A DNA stretch of 64,000 nt from DASXMR01 sp036495525 (GTDB lineage Bacteria > Actinomycetota > Actinomycetes > Streptosporangiales > Streptosporangiaceae): contig DASXMR010000006.1 of assembly GCA_036495525.1 (NCBI GenBank), forward strand, positions 1 to 64,000, in the 5' to 3' direction. Within the stretch, counting starts at the first letter, position 1. The number at the start of each line of letters is the position of its first letter. Below the pieces are notes generated by a model. The model was not told where the DNA came from, did not search any database, and worked only from the letters and a program-made list of their open reading frames with translations. Of this stretch, positions 1-6,790 are shown in pieces. The translations under genes and the position numbers were made by a program.

Positions 1-1
1 G

Positions 2-1171
2 CTGAAGTACCTCGGCCCGATCGACGGGCACGACGAGCAGGCGGTCGAGCACGCGCTGCGCCGGGCCCGGGACTTCGGCGGCCCGGTGCTGGTGCACGTG
101 ATCACCCGGAAAGGGTTCGGCTACCAGCTGGCCGAGGACAACGAGGAAGACCGGCTGCACCAGGTGCCCGCGGCCGCGCCCGCGGGCACGCCGCCCGGGG
201 TGCCCAAGCCGTCCTGGTCCGAGGTGTTCGGCGACGCGCTGCTGGCCACCGGCGCGCAGCGGCCTGACGTGGTCGCGATCACCGCCGCCATGCTGCACCC
301 GACCGGGCTGGCCAAGTTCGCCGCCGCCTACCCGGACCGGGTCTTCGACGTGGGCATCGCTGAGCAGCACGCGGTGACCAGCGCGGCCGGGCTGGCCATG
401 GGCGGCCTGCACCCGGTGGTGGCCATCTACGCGACGTTCCTCAACCGGGCCTTCGACCAGGTGCTGATGGACGTGGCACTGCACCGGCTGCCGGTCACGT
501 TCGTGCTGGACCGGGCCGGGGTGACCGGCCCGGACGGGGCCAGCCACAACGGCATGTGGGACGGCTCGATCCTGCAGGTCGTGCCGGGCCTGCGGATCGC
601 CGCGCCACGGGACGGGACCCGGATCGCCGAACTGCTGGCCGAGGCGGTCGAGGTCAGCGACGGCCCGACCGTGGTCCGGTTCCCCAAGGGCACCGTGGGC
701 GCCGAGACCGAGGCGATCGGCAAGGCCGGCGGCATGGACGTGCTGGCCCGGCCGGACGGGCCGGCCGCCCCGGACGTGCTGCTGATCGGCGCCGGGCCGA
801 TGGCCGTGATGGGCCTGGCCACCGCCAGCCGGCTGGCCGACCAGGGCATCCGGGTCACCGTGCTGGACCAGCGCTGGACCAAGCCGGTGGACCCGGCGCT
901 GGCCGGCCTCGCCGCCCAGGCCCGGCTGGTGGCCACCGTCGAGGACAACGGCGTGGCGGGTGGATTCGGCGATGCGGTGTGCCGGCTGCTGCGCGAGGCG
1001 GATGTGCGGACCACGGTGCGGACGTTCGGCCTGCCGCAGCGGTTCCTGGACCACGGCAGCCGGGACGAGGTGCTCGACGAGGTGGGCTTGGTGCCGCAGC
1101 ACCTGGCCCGGCAGATCACTGAGGCCGTGGCCCGGCTCGACCCCGAACTGGCCGATAACCCCCAGGGATGA
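2..1171 (+). CDS. dxs: 1-deoxy-D-xylulose-5-phosphate synthase, C-terminal part (5' end outside window)
   Basis: Dxs condenses pyruvate and glyceraldehyde 3-phosphate to DXP with thiamine diphosphate, the first step of the MEP isoprenoid pathway in the cytosol. The frame is open from base 2, and about 389 of the usual ~640 residues are present. It begins in the first domain (LKYLGPIDGHD), continues through the pyrimidine-binding transketolase domain with DVGIAEQHAVT, where the Glu activates the cofactor, and ends with the C-terminal transketolase domain. The first in-frame GTG at 86 is internal, not the true start. A ferredoxin reductase follows 7 bp downstream, so the two are probably co-transcribed. 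Confidence 0.97.
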   Translation: MKYLGPIDGHDEQAVEHALRRARDFGGPVLVHVITRKGFGYQLAEDNEEDRLHQVPAAAPAGTPPGVPKPSWSEVFGDALLATGAQRPDVVAITAAMLHPTGLAKFAAAYPDRVFDVGIAEQHAVTSAAGLAMGGLHPVVAIYATFLNRAFDQVLMDVALHRLPVTFVLDRAGVTGPDGASHNGMWDGSILQVVPGLRIAAPRDGTRIAELLAEAVEVSDGPTVVRFPKGTVGAETEAIGKAGGMDVLARPDGPAAPDVLLIGAGPMAVMGLATASRLADQGIRVTVLDQRWTKPVDPALAGLAAQARLVATVEDNGVAGGFGDAVCRLLREADVRTTVRTFGLPQRFLDHGSRDEVLDEVGLVPQHLARQITEAVARLDPELADNPQG

Positions 1172-1178
1172 GACCCCA

Positions 1179-2639
1179 GTGACCACACTCCAGGTGGCCG
1201 TCGTCGGTTCCGGCCCGGCCGGGATCTACACGGCCGAGGCGCTGATCAAGCAGGCCGCCGCGCTCGACGTCCCGGTCGCGGTCCACGTCGACGTGCTCGA
1301 CCGGCTGCCAACCCCCTACGGCCTGGTGCGGTACGGCGTCGCCCCGGACCACAAGTCGATCAAGTCGATCGCCGAGTACCTGCGCGGCGTGCTCGAGCAC
1401 GACGGCGTGCGCTTCCTGGGCGGCATCCACCTGGGCGACGACGTGACCCGCGACGACCTGCTGGCCAGCTACGACGCCGTGGTCTACGCGACCGGCGCGA
1501 TGCGCGACCGGCACCTGCGCATCCCCGGCGAGAACCTGACAGGCAGCGTCGCCGCGACGGACTTCGTCAACTGGTACTGCGGTCACCCCGACGTCGACCC
1601 CGTCGCGTACACGCTGGACGCCGAGTCGGTGGCGGTGATCGGGGTGGGCAACGTCGCGGTCGACGTGGCCAGGATCCTGGTCCGCGACCCGGAGGAGCTG
1701 CGCGAGACCGACGTGTCCCAGCCGGTCCTCGACGCGCTGATGGCCAGCAAGGTCCGCGAGGTGCACATGATCGGCAGGCGCGGCCCGGCGCAGGCGAAGT
1801 TCACCACCAAGGAGCTGCGCGAGCTGGGCGAGCTGGCCGGCGTTGACGTGGTCGTCGGTGACGGGGAGGCCGACCTGGACGCGTTCGACCCGACCGGGGA
1901 GAGCGCCCGGCTGGCCCAGGCCGACCGGCACGTGCGCGGCAACTACAACGTGATCTCCGGCTGGGCGGCAAAGCAGCCGGCTGGCGCGGCACGCAGGCTG
2001 ACCGTGCGGTTCTGGCTGCGTCCGGTGGAAATTCACGGGGAGGAACGAGTATCGGGCCTGACCCTGGAGCGGACCAGGCTGGACGAGAACGGCGCGTTCA
2101 CCGGGACCGGCCAGTTCGAGACGCTGCCGGCCCAGCTGGTGCTGCGCTCGGTGGGCTATCAGAGCGTGCCGCTGCCCGGCGTCCCGTTCGACGACCGGTC
2201 GTCAATCGTGCCGAACGCCGAGGGCCGGGTGCTCGGCCCGGACGGCCAGCCGCTGCCGGGGGAGTACGTGGCCGGCTGGCTCAAGCGCGGCCCGACTGGC
2301 GTGATCGGCACCAACAAGTCCGACGCGGCGCAGACGGTTCGCTCCCTGCTGGCCGACCTGGCGGGCGGGCCTGGCCCGGACGACGTCCAGCTGCCGCGGG
2401 CCGGCCTGCTCCGGCTGCCAGAGCCCGATGCTGCCACGGCCGGGCAGGCGGGGCAGTCGCGGTTCGAGCGGCTGCTGGCTGACAGGGCGATCCGGCCCGT
2501 CAGCTACGACGACTGGCTGCGGATCGAGACCGCGGAGCGGGAGCTGGCCGAGCGGCTGAGCCGAGGCGCCAGGGTCAAGCTGGCCAGCCGCGAAGAGCTC
2601 TACCAGGCCTGCGGAATGGTCCCGCGCGAGTCACCCTGA
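1179..2639 (+). CDS. fprA: FAD-dependent ferredoxin/adrenodoxin-type NADP+ reductase
   Basis: This cytosolic flavoprotein moves electrons between NADPH and ferredoxin, as adrenodoxin reductase and mycobacterial FprA do. It has 486 residues. The FAD-binding motif VVGSGPAGIYTAEA is near residues 8-21, a second dinucleotide fold VIGVGNVAVDVARIL is near 152, and RRGPAQAKFT near 200 is typical of the family. The GTG at 1179 was chosen because it directly precedes the FAD fold; the open frame upstream only overlaps dxs in another frame. The 7-bp gap to dxs suggests an operon, and reduced ferredoxin would suit the later iron-sulfur steps of the MEP pathway (inference). Confidence 0.93.
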   Translation: MTTLQVAVVGSGPAGIYTAEALIKQAAALDVPVAVHVDVLDRLPTPYGLVRYGVAPDHKSIKSIAEYLRGVLEHDGVRFLGGIHLGDDVTRDDLLASYDAVVYATGAMRDRHLRIPGENLTGSVAATDFVNWYCGHPDVDPVAYTLDAESVAVIGVGNVAVDVARILVRDPEELRETDVSQPVLDALMASKVREVHMIGRRGPAQAKFTTKELRELGELAGVDVVVGDGEADLDAFDPTGESARLAQADRHVRGNYNVISGWAAKQPAGAARRLTVRFWLRPVEIHGEERVSGLTLERTRLDENGAFTGTGQFETLPAQLVLRSVGYQSVPLPGVPFDDRSSIVPNAEGRVLGPDGQPLPGEYVAGWLKRGPTGVIGTNKSDAAQTVRSLLADLAGGPGPDDVQLPRAGLLRLPEPDAATAGQAGQSRFERLLADRAIRPVSYDDWLRIETAERELAERLSRGARVKLASREELYQACGMVPRESP

Positions 2640-2705
2640 GCCGCTAGCGGCGGGGTCGGATGGCGGCGCGTGCGGCCGGGCGGTCTCAGCCGGCTCACTG
2701 AGCGA

Positions 2706-2724
2706 GCGCTGCAGGCTGCAGCGC
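2706..2724. terminator. Stem-loop between convergent fprA and higA-like genes
   Basis: GCGCTGCAG, one base, then CTGCAGCGC form a perfect 9-bp stem ending 1 bp before the antitoxin stop codon. A 12-bp palindrome (GCCGCTAGCGGC) sits at 2640-2651 just after the fprA stop. There is no T-run, so a terminator role is inferred from position. Confidence 0.4.
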
Positions 2725-2725
2725 C

Positions 2726-3061
2726 TCAGGCCGCTCTGGCCTCGGTGACCTTGACTGATACGCCGGGCCGCGGGGCGACTTCGATGCGCATCTTCAGCCC
2801 GAGCTTGCGGGATAGCTCGACCAGGGTCTCGATGGACGGATTGTGCTCAGCACCTTCGAGCCGGCTGACCACTGATGGCCTCCATCCGAGCCGCTCGGCC
2901 AGAGCTCGCTGGGACAGCTTGTGCCTGGTCCGGTAAGCAACGATCGCTACGGCCACTTCCCGCGCCAGCGCTGTGCGTTCCCACTCGCGCCGGAACTCCG
3001 GGTCACGCGCCAGTTCCTCAGCGACTGCCTGCTCGTGCGTCTTCAAGTCGGTCAGCTTCAT
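2726..3061 (-). CDS. HigA/XRE-family antitoxin, HTH protein
   Basis: A 111-residue DNA-binding protein. Residues 49-75 (KLSQRALAERLGWRPSVVSR) form a clear XRE/HTH_3 helix-turn-helix, preceded by a basic-acidic helix (EELARDPEFRREWER). Such proteins neutralise the partner toxin and repress their own operon. The ATG at 3061 follows the upstream toxin stop by 2 bp, so the pair is translationally coupled. The toxin-first order is typical of higBA. The longer open frame upstream to 3433 reads through the toxin gene in another frame and was rejected. Confidence 0.88.
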   Translation of the reverse strand: MKLTDLKTHEQAVAEELARDPEFRREWERTALAREVAVAIVAYRTRHKLSQRALAERLGWRPSVVSRLEGAEHNPSIETLVELSRKLGLKMRIEVAPRPGVSVKVTEARAA

Positions 3062-3063
3062 GG

Positions 3064-3393
3064 TCAAACCTCCAGTTCGCGGAGCCGACGCTCCGCCTCG
3101 GCGACCGCCAGCCCGAAGCCGCGGTGGTCCCGTCCCGCCTCTGGCGCGACCGCTAACACGACCATCACGTCGCCAGCTCGGCGGTATAACGCCCGCCAGG
3201 GCGAGCGTCCTCGCCTTGGCCGCAGCTCCCGCAGGCCAGTCCTGCTGCCCTGAACCAGGCTGGTATGCGGGAACCCAAGCCGGCTGTCGGCACGGAGCTT
3301 CTCGACCGCCGATGCCAGCGCTGCTCGCTCGGCCGACGGGAGGTTCCGCCATTCCGCCTCGTACTGCGGGTGGTAGGCAACTGGCAGCGCCAT
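3064..3393 (-). CDS. HigB/RelE-like toxin (phage Gp49-like family)
   Basis: A basic protein of 109 residues with the RelE/HigB layout: an N-terminal helix (YHPQYEAEWRNLPSAERAAL), then LRELRPRRGRSPWRALYRRAGD, then VVLAVAPEAGRDHRG. Family members are mRNA interferases that act on the ribosome; activity here is inferred. An in-frame ATG at 3405 is also possible. I prefer 3393 because a TATGCT -10 box with a TGC extension lies exactly 7 nt upstream, which would give a leaderless mRNA, and no Shine-Dalgarno is visible. The antitoxin gene follows after 2 bp. Confidence 0.85.
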   Translation of the reverse strand: MALPVAYHPQYEAEWRNLPSAERAALASAVEKLRADSRLGFPHTSLVQGSRTGLRELRPRRGRSPWRALYRRAGDVMVVLAVAPEAGRDHRGFGLAVAEAERRLRELEV

Positions 3394-3400
3394 GCTCAGC

Positions 3401-3409
3401 AGCATAGCA
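3401..3409 (-). promoter_or_regulatory. Extended -10 promoter of the higBA-like operon
   Basis: On the minus strand TGC-TATGCT ends 7 nt before the ATG at 3393. This is the expected geometry for transcription starting at the A of the start codon. No convincing -35 box is seen, consistent with an extended -10 promoter. Confidence 0.5.
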
Positions 3410-3441
3410 AACTTGCGGGCAGTCTGCCCGCAAGTTTGCTA
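3405..3441. promoter_or_regulatory. 37-bp inverted-repeat operator upstream of toxin-antitoxin genes
   Basis: A perfect inverted repeat with 18-bp arms (left arm TAGCAAACTTGCGGGCAG) around a single central T. It overlaps the first bases of the proposed -10 box and covers the upstream promoter region, so it is the likely autoregulatory site for the HTH antitoxin. A terminator for another transcript is less likely because no gene ends here. Confidence 0.75.
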
Positions 3442-3493
3442 CATAGTTCGATGACTAAGAACGACAGTTGGAGCGCAGGCGCCCGGCCGGTGC

Positions 3494-4492
3494 TCAACGA
3501 ACCTGACTCCCGCAGGCCTTCCTCGGGCGGCCGGGCTCGGCCTGCCCCGCGAGCGAGCGCTGCAGGCGGCCGGCCAGCGAGCGGATGTGCTCGATCAGCT
3601 CGGGCGGCTCGAGCACGGTGAAGTCCAGGCCCATCAAGCCCAGGTGGAACGCGATCGCCTCGACTGAGTCGGACCCGCTGGTGAGCAGGCAGCTGTCCTC
3701 GGTCAGCGGCTCGACCACCCCGCTGGTCGGCGTGACCTGCTCAGCCAGCATCGAGGTCGGCGCGTGCACGATCACCTTCGCCCGGAACCGGTAAGGCGCG
3801 GCGGTCACTGCATGGGCGACGAACGAGGCCGCGTCCGGCGGATCCCGCGGGACGAACCTGACCCCGGTCGGCTGCGGGTCGCTGATCCGGTCGGCCCGGA
3901 ACGTGCGCCAGTCGTCGTGCTCGACGTCACGCGCGACCAGGTACCAGCGGTGCCCGGCGTGGACGAGCCGGTGCGGCTCGGTGACCCGCCGGCTGCCGGC
4001 CCCGTGGTGGTCGCGGTAGCCGAAGGCCAGCCGGACGTGGCGGCGGCAGGCGCCGGCGATCGTGGTCAGCGCGGACGGGTCGATCGTCGGCCGGGGCCCT
4101 GCCAGCGGCACGGTCACCTGCTGCAGGGCGGCAGTCCGCTCGCGCAGGCGCGCTGGCAGCACCTGCTCCAGCTTTGCCAGCGCGCGGACCGAGGTCTCCT
4201 CGATCCCGGTCACCGTGTGGCTGGCCGCGGTCCGCAGGCTGATCACAACCGCAATGGCCTCGTCGTCGTCCAGCAGCAGAGGCGGCAGCGACGACCCGGC
4301 GCCGAGCCGGTAACCGCCGGCCACGCCGCGGCTGGCCTGCACCGGGTAGCCGAGATCGCGCAGCCGCTGGACGTCTCGGCGCAGGGTGCGCCCGGCGACG
4401 CCGAGCCGCCGGGCAAGCTCCGCGCCTGGCCACTCCGGCCGGGCCTGGAGCAGCGACAGCAGCTGCAGCAGCCGGGCCGAGGTTTCCACCAC
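3494..4492 (-). CDS. YafY/DeoR-type transcriptional regulator with WYL domain
   Basis: A 332-residue regulator. The N-terminus (ETSARLLQLLSLLQ, then ELARRLGVAGRTLRRDVQRLRDLGYPV) is an HTH_11 winged helix. The C-terminal half is a WYL ligand-sensing domain with HRWYLVARDVEHDDWRTFR. Such proteins usually control neighbouring enzyme genes in response to an unknown ligand. The start is one of two tandem GTG codons (4492 or 4489), where the family N-terminus begins; the open frame to 4870 only mirrors the opposite gene. It is divergent from the DinB gene with 63 bp between starts, so it probably regulates that gene. Confidence 0.9.
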   Translation of the reverse strand: MVETSARLLQLLSLLQARPEWPGAELARRLGVAGRTLRRDVQRLRDLGYPVQASRGVAGGYRLGAGSSLPPLLLDDDEAIAVVISLRTAASHTVTGIEETSVRALAKLEQVLPARLRERTAALQQVTVPLAGPRPTIDPSALTTIAGACRRHVRLAFGYRDHHGAGSRRVTEPHRLVHAGHRWYLVARDVEHDDWRTFRADRISDPQPTGVRFVPRDPPDAASFVAHAVTAAPYRFRAKVIVHAPTSMLAEQVTPTSGVVEPLTEDSCLLTSGSDSVEAIAFHLGLMGLDFTVLEPPELIEHIRSLAGRLQRSLAGQAEPGRPRKACGSQVR

Positions 4493-4508
4493 GAGTCTCA
4501 GTCTGCCA

Positions 4509-4539
4509 GCTATTGAGGACTGTAGCTGGCCGCAATAGC
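4509..4539. promoter_or_regulatory. Candidate WYL-regulator operator in divergent promoter
   Basis: Inverted repeat GCTATTG (4509-4515) and CAATAGC (4533-4539), with 17 bp between arms, sits in the middle of the 63-bp region between the divergent regulator and DinB gene. Binding by the regulator is inference from position. Confidence 0.45.
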
Positions 4540-4542
4540 TTC

Positions 4543-4548
4543 TAGCAT
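4543..4548 (+). promoter_or_regulatory. -10 box for leaderless DinB-family gene
   Basis: TAGCAT fits the TANNNT -10 pattern and ends 7 nt before the ATG at 4556. No Shine-Dalgarno is present between them. Confidence 0.45.
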
Positions 4549-4555
4549 CGGTGGC

Positions 4556-5116
4556 ATGGAACTGGACTGGAGCACCTTGCTGGCAGAGCAGCTCGAGGGG
4601 CACTGGGCGGAGCAGCTGCGCCCGCGCCTGGCCGGGCTCACCGACGAGGAGTACTTCTGGGAGCCGGTGCCGGGCTGCTGGAGCGTCCGGCCGCGCGGGC
4701 AGGCGACCACGTCGCGCGCCGGCGGGACCGGAGAATATGTGTGGGAGTTCGAGTGGCCGGCGCCGGACCCGCCGCCCGTCACCACCATCGCCTGGCGGTT
4801 CGCGCACATCACCGTCGGGGTCTTCGCCCAGCGGAACGCGGCGCACTTCGGCGGCCAGCCAGCCGACCACAACAACTTCGAGTACGCCGGGTCAGCCGCC
4901 GAAGCGCTGCGAAAGCTCGACGAGGCGCACGCAGCGTGGATGAAGGGCGTGCGCGACCTGGGCGCTGACGGGCTGCGGCGGCCGTGCGGACCGGCCGAAG
5001 GGCCGTTCGCCGACCACCCGCTGGCCGCGCTGGTGCAGCACATCAACCGCGAGGCAATCCATCATGGCGCCGAGGTTGCGCTGCTGCGCGACCTCTACGT
5101 GCACCGGGAGAAGTGA
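4556..5116 (+). CDS. DinB-superfamily protein
   Basis: A 186-residue protein of the DinB/YfiT-like four-helix bundle superfamily, whose members are metal-dependent thiol transferases or of unknown function. Recognisable are LTDEEYFWEPVPGCWSVRP near residue 29, AHITVGVFAQRNAAHFGG in the middle and HINREAIHHGAEVALLRDLY at the C-terminus, where His residues usually bind the metal. It may use a small-molecule thiol such as mycothiol (family knowledge, not visible here). It is followed after 1 bp by a VOC gene and is divergent from the WYL regulator. Confidence 0.85.
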   Translation: MELDWSTLLAEQLEGHWAEQLRPRLAGLTDEEYFWEPVPGCWSVRPRGQATTSRAGGTGEYVWEFEWPAPDPPPVTTIAWRFAHITVGVFAQRNAAHFGGQPADHNNFEYAGSAAEALRKLDEAHAAWMKGVRDLGADGLRRPCGPAEGPFADHPLAALVQHINREAIHHGAEVALLRDLYVHREK

Positions 5117-5117
5117 C

Positions 5118-5555
5118 ATGCCATTGAGTTTCCAGGTGACCATGGACTGCGCGAACGCGCACGAGCAGGCCGACTGGTGGGCGGAGACACTTAGCTGGGA
5201 TGTGGTCTGGCCGGACGAGAAATTCATCCAGTCGATGATCGACCAGGGCCATGCGACGGACGCCGCCATTAAGACGCACCGCGGGCACCTGGTCTGGGCC
5301 GAGGCCGCGGCCATCGTGCACCCGGACGGCCCGGATGCCGCGGACAGCGGCCGGATGTACTTCCAGCAGGTCCCCGAGGCCAAGACGGCCAAGAACCGGC
5401 TGCACCTCGACGTCCGGGTCGGCGCCGGCGAGATGGAGGCCGCGCAGGAGCGGCTAGTGCAGCGCGGGGCGACGCTGCTGCGCCGGGACAGCCAGGGACC
5501 GCATCAGTACATCGTGATGACCGATCCCGAAGGCAACGAGTTCTGCATGACCTGA
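5118..5555 (+). CDS. VOC-family (glyoxalase/bleomycin-resistance-like) protein
   Basis: 145 residues with a vicinal-oxygen-chelate fold: an N-terminal strand (FQVTMDCANAHEQADWWAE), a central KNRLHLDVRVG strand and the closing VMTDPEGNEFCM strand typical of glyoxalase-like domains. The substrate cannot be told. The ATG at 5118 is one base after the upstream TGA, so it is co-translated with the DinB gene. The pair may act in detoxification or thiol-dependent modification (inference). Confidence 0.87.
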   Translation: MPLSFQVTMDCANAHEQADWWAETLSWDVVWPDEKFIQSMIDQGHATDAAIKTHRGHLVWAEAAAIVHPDGPDAADSGRMYFQQVPEAKTAKNRLHLDVRVGAGEMEAAQERLVQRGATLLRRDSQGPHQYIVMTDPEGNEFCMT

Positions 5556-5675
5556 GCCGCCTGCGGCGCTGCATGCAGGCAGCGGGAGATTCCGCTGCGG
5601 AGGTATGAACAATGGTCGCCTTGCGCACGACCCGCGCTCGGATACTCGCACTCCGGTCAGGACGGGCTGCTCCGG

Positions 5676-6584
5676 TCAGGCGAGCAGCGACCTGAGCAGG
5701 TCGCGGGTGCGGCGCTCGTCGTCGCCACGGCCGTACTCGCCCGCCACGAAATCGGTCACGCCAGCGTCGGCGAGCGCCTTGATCTGCCCGGCGACGGCCT
5801 CCTCGGAGCCGACGATGGCGACGTCGCCGGGGCCAGCCGCACCTTCCTTGTCGAGCATGGCCCGGTAGGACGGCAGCTGGCCGTAGATGGAGAAGACCCG
5901 CTCTGCCCGCGCACGCGCGCTGTCGGGGTCGTCGGTGACGCACACCGGCAGGATGCAGACGACGCGCGGCGCGGAGCGGCCTGCACTGCTGGCGGCCTGG
6001 GTGATCGCCGGGACGATGTAGTCGCGAATCGTGCCAGGTCCGGTCATCCACGTCACGGTGCCGTCGGTGCGCTCGCCCGCCAGGGCGAGCATCCGCGGCG
6101 CGAGCGCGGCGAGCAGCACCGGCACCGGGTGCGGCCGCGGCGTCGACAGCCCGATGCCGGCCCGCAGTGTGCTGCCCTGGAACGAGGCGGCCTCGCCCTC
6201 GAGCAGCGGCAGCAGCACCGACAGGTACTCACGCATGTGCACGGCCGGCCGCTCGAAGCTGTAGCCGTACATGTCCTCGATGACCACCCGGTGGGACAGG
6301 CCGATCCCGAGGGCGAGCCGCCCGCCGACCGCGAGCGAGGTGGTCAGCGCCTGCTGGGCCAGCACCGCCGGGTGGCGCGGATAGGTGGGCACCACGGCGG
6401 TGCCGACCTCGATGCCGGGCACCTGGCCACCCACCGCGGCAAGCGCGGTCAGCGCGTCGAGCCCGAAGATGTTCGACATCCAGGCCGAGGCGAAGCCGTC
6501 GTCGGCTGCCTGCTGGAGCCGCACGGCGAGCTTGCTGAGTGCCTCTGGGCCGGCCGGCTCGGCTATCGATGTCCCGATCCGCAT
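5676..6584 (-). CDS. LLM-class F420-dependent oxidoreductase
   Basis: A 302-residue luciferase-like TIM-barrel enzyme. Visible family features are an N-terminal barrel strand MRIGTSI, EVGTAVVPTYPRHPAVLAQQALT, GRLALGIGLSH, and a C-terminal DVAIVGSEEAVAGQIKALADAGVTDFV. Actinobacterial members mostly use the deazaflavin F420; the substrate is unknown. It stands alone on the minus strand, convergent with the VOC gene and divergent from ppk1. The 120 bp downstream and 206 bp upstream hold no other gene I can support. Confidence 0.88.
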   Translation of the reverse strand: MRIGTSIAEPAGPEALSKLAVRLQQAADDGFASAWMSNIFGLDALTALAAVGGQVPGIEVGTAVVPTYPRHPAVLAQQALTTSLAVGGRLALGIGLSHRVVIEDMYGYSFERPAVHMREYLSVLLPLLEGEAASFQGSTLRAGIGLSTPRPHPVPVLLAALAPRMLALAGERTDGTVTWMTGPGTIRDYIVPAITQAASSAGRSAPRVVCILPVCVTDDPDSARARAERVFSIYGQLPSYRAMLDKEGAAGPGDVAIVGSEEAVAGQIKALADAGVTDFVAGEYGRGDDERRTRDLLRSLLA

Positions 6585-6790
6585 CGCTCGCCTCCGCCTG
6601 GCAGCCCCGGCGGCCGCCTCAGGCCCTGATCATGACGGCTGCCAGCCAGGGCACGCAAGCCGGGCAGCGGACCACGGCGGCGCCGCGAGGCGCACGACGG
6701 CGACCGCAGCACCCGGCGGCAATGGCAAAGTAAGCCTGAAGCATGGCCGGGGGCTGTATTAGCGCTCGTGGTTGCGGGGACAATAGGGAC

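Noticed and set aside
960..1178. Open frame extending the ferredoxin reductase 73 codons upstream
   Set aside because: It lies over dxs in another frame and is Arg/Cys-rich; the FAD fold starts right after GTG 1179.
2726..3433. 235-codon minus-strand frame containing the antitoxin
   Set aside because: The upstream two thirds run through the toxin gene in another frame; the conserved protein starts at ATG 3061.
5605..5868. Plus-strand frame with a GGAGG ribosome-like site at 5596
   Set aside because: Low-complexity Ser/Arg product, antisense to the well-supported oxidoreductase; no family.
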